Of a stretch of 6,905 nucleotides of DNA, positions 6,017 through 6,905 are shown piece by piece (position 1 is the first letter of the stretch; each line of letters begins with the position of its first letter). The DNA comes from Candidatus Proendomicrobium guianensium. Lineage in GTDB: Bacteria; Elusimicrobiota; Endomicrobiia; Endomicrobiales; Endomicrobiaceae. The DNA lies in NCBI GenBank assembly GCA_009785775.1, contig WQVR01000046.1:1-6905 (forward strand), written 5' to 3'. The notes under the pieces are model-generated. The model was not told where the DNA came from. It ran no database searches and saw only the letters and a list, made by a program, of their open reading frames with translations. Made by a program: the position numbers and the translations under genes.

Positions 6017-6905
6017 ATGAAAAAATACCAGACAATTTTGCTTGGCGTTTTAATGGCGCTAACGCTTTACGCCTTATCTCCTGCTTTAAGCGGTGAATTT
6101 TCAATTCTAGATGACCGCAATATGCTCACCCGTAATTGGCAAGTTAAAAGCCTTGCCTTTGAAAACATTAAAGCTCTTTTTACCAATGTGCACTTCAGGC
6201 TGTTTCACCCGCTGGTGACTTTGTCGTTTGCCGTTGAATACCAATTTTTTGGGCAAAATCCTTCCGGTTACCGCTTAAACAATATAATTTTGCACTTATT
6301 AAACACATGGCTTGTTTTTTTGATATTTTTTATTTTGTCAAAAAAACAGTTTTTTATTGCATTTATAACGGCTTTTTTGTTTGCGCTACACCCCATGCGT
6401 GTAGAACCTGTAGTGTGGATAAGTTCCCGCAAGGATACTTTATACGCGTTTTTCTTTTTACTTTCATGGCTTATGTGGCTAAAGGCTTTTGGCGGGGTGG
6501 CGCAAAGTAAGTCAAAAGTTATAATGTCGGTAGTGTTTTTTGTTATGGCATGTCTTAGCAAACCTATGGCGGTAACTTTGCCTATAGTACTTATTATTAG
6601 CGATTGGTTTTTAGGCAGGGGCATAATGCCTTTGAGAAAGGGGCTAAGCCCCTATCAAATACTACAACCGTATTTTAAATACTTGCCGTTTGTTGCCATA
6701 AGCGCTATTATGGCTATTTTTGTTTTGGCAAGTTATTATTCAGATTGCGAGCGCCAATTATTGGGCGGCGGCGCATTGTTTACAAACATGGTTACGGCGC
6801 ATTACAACTTTTTGTTTTATATCTTTAAGTTTTTGTTCCCCGTAAAACTTTCAATAATATATCCCTTGCACTTTCCCGAGGGCGCGCCAATGCCGCTTTT
6901 TATAA
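6017..6905 (+). CDS. TMTC-like polytopic GT-C glycosyltransferase (partial, 3' end outside window)
   Basis: An open frame runs from ATG 6017 to the window edge, giving 296 residues with no stop. TM1 is near residues 5-24. The loop EFSILDDRNMLTRN (27-40) holds the acidic pair D32/D33 in the place where GT-C enzymes keep their catalytic Asp. RLFHPLVTLSFAVEYQFFGQNPSGYRLNN (61-89) and FALHPMRVEPVVWISSRKD (122-140) match the conserved pattern of TMTC proteins and their bacterial TPR-fused relatives. Further hydrophobic segments lie near 90-107, 111-124, 141-157, 168-198, 222-240 and 263-284. The likely role is transfer of a sugar from a lipid carrier to protein on the outer face of the membrane. 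Family members usually continue into TPR repeats, which would lie beyond the window. ATG directly follows the thyX TAA in the same frame, and no clear ribosome site is seen, so translation probably depends on coupling. The family call is good; donor and acceptor are unknown. Confidence 0.8.
   Translation, partial: MKKYQTILLGVLMALTLYALSPALSGEFSILDDRNMLTRNWQVKSLAFENIKALFTNVHFRLFHPLVTLSFAVEYQFFGQNPSGYRLNNIILHLLNTWLVFLIFFILSKKQFFIAFITAFLFALHPMRVEPVVWISSRKDTLYAFFFLLSWLMWLKAFGGVAQSKSKVIMSVVFFVMACLSKPMAVTLPIVLIISDWFLGRGIMPLRKGLSPYQILQPYFKYLPFVAISAIMAIFVLASYYSDCERQLLGGGALFTNMVTAHYNFLFYIFKFLFPVKLSIIYPLHFPEGAPMPLFI

Noticed and set aside
6268..6624. Minus-strand 118-codon open frame
   Set aside because: It is antisense to the membrane protein, whose conserved TMTC-like motifs show that the + strand is the coding one.

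Overview
This is an AT-rich bacterial window with four convincing protein genes, all on the + strand, and two accessory-gene remnants at the left end. The lineage cannot be fixed from the sequence alone. Moderate-to-low GC, AT-rich codons, a ThyX thymidylate synthase, a long cytoplasmic glycoside phosphorylase and a TMTC/PMT-type membrane glycosyltransferase would suit an anaerobic, carbohydrate-using bacterium. An Elusimicrobiota-like genome is my best guess, held with low confidence.

Layout. Positions 2-157 are the 3' end of a gene whose last 51 residues resemble the C-terminus of KilA-N-domain (phage/mobile-element type) proteins. It is followed 13 nt later by 171-440, a broken Mrr-type restriction endonuclease. 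Only its C-terminal part remains, behind a start codon, eight codons and an in-frame TAG. Next come a 1066-residue clan GH-Q-like sugar phosphorylase (462-3662), a 77-nt gap with a possible promoter, and purA (3740-5029), which ends in a probable intrinsic terminator.

The 309-nt gap at 5030-5338 has no gene. It is packed with inverted repeats: a GCGAAAAA hairpin, a CGGGC hairpin, a 19-nt palindrome, a CAAGCGCTTG palindrome, a 12-bp A/T inverted repeat, and nested G/C-run hairpins. It looks like a folded leader, a REP/MITE-like interspersed element, or both. thyX (5339-6016) follows. Its TAA stop directly abuts the ATG of a polytopic membrane protein (6017 to the window end), read here as a bacterial TMTC-like GT-C glycosyltransferase; it is cut by the window edge.

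How the genes relate. purA (AMP branch of purine synthesis) and thyX (dTMP synthesis) are both nucleotide housekeeping genes but appear to be separate transcription units. The phosphorylase would release sugar 1-phosphate from imported oligosaccharides in the cytoplasm; no transporter or regulator is next to it here. The left edge looks like decayed mobile/defence DNA against a block of ordinary genes. I see no complete new defence system. The least explained parts are the palindrome-rich thyX leader, the Mrr remnant and the TMTC-like protein.
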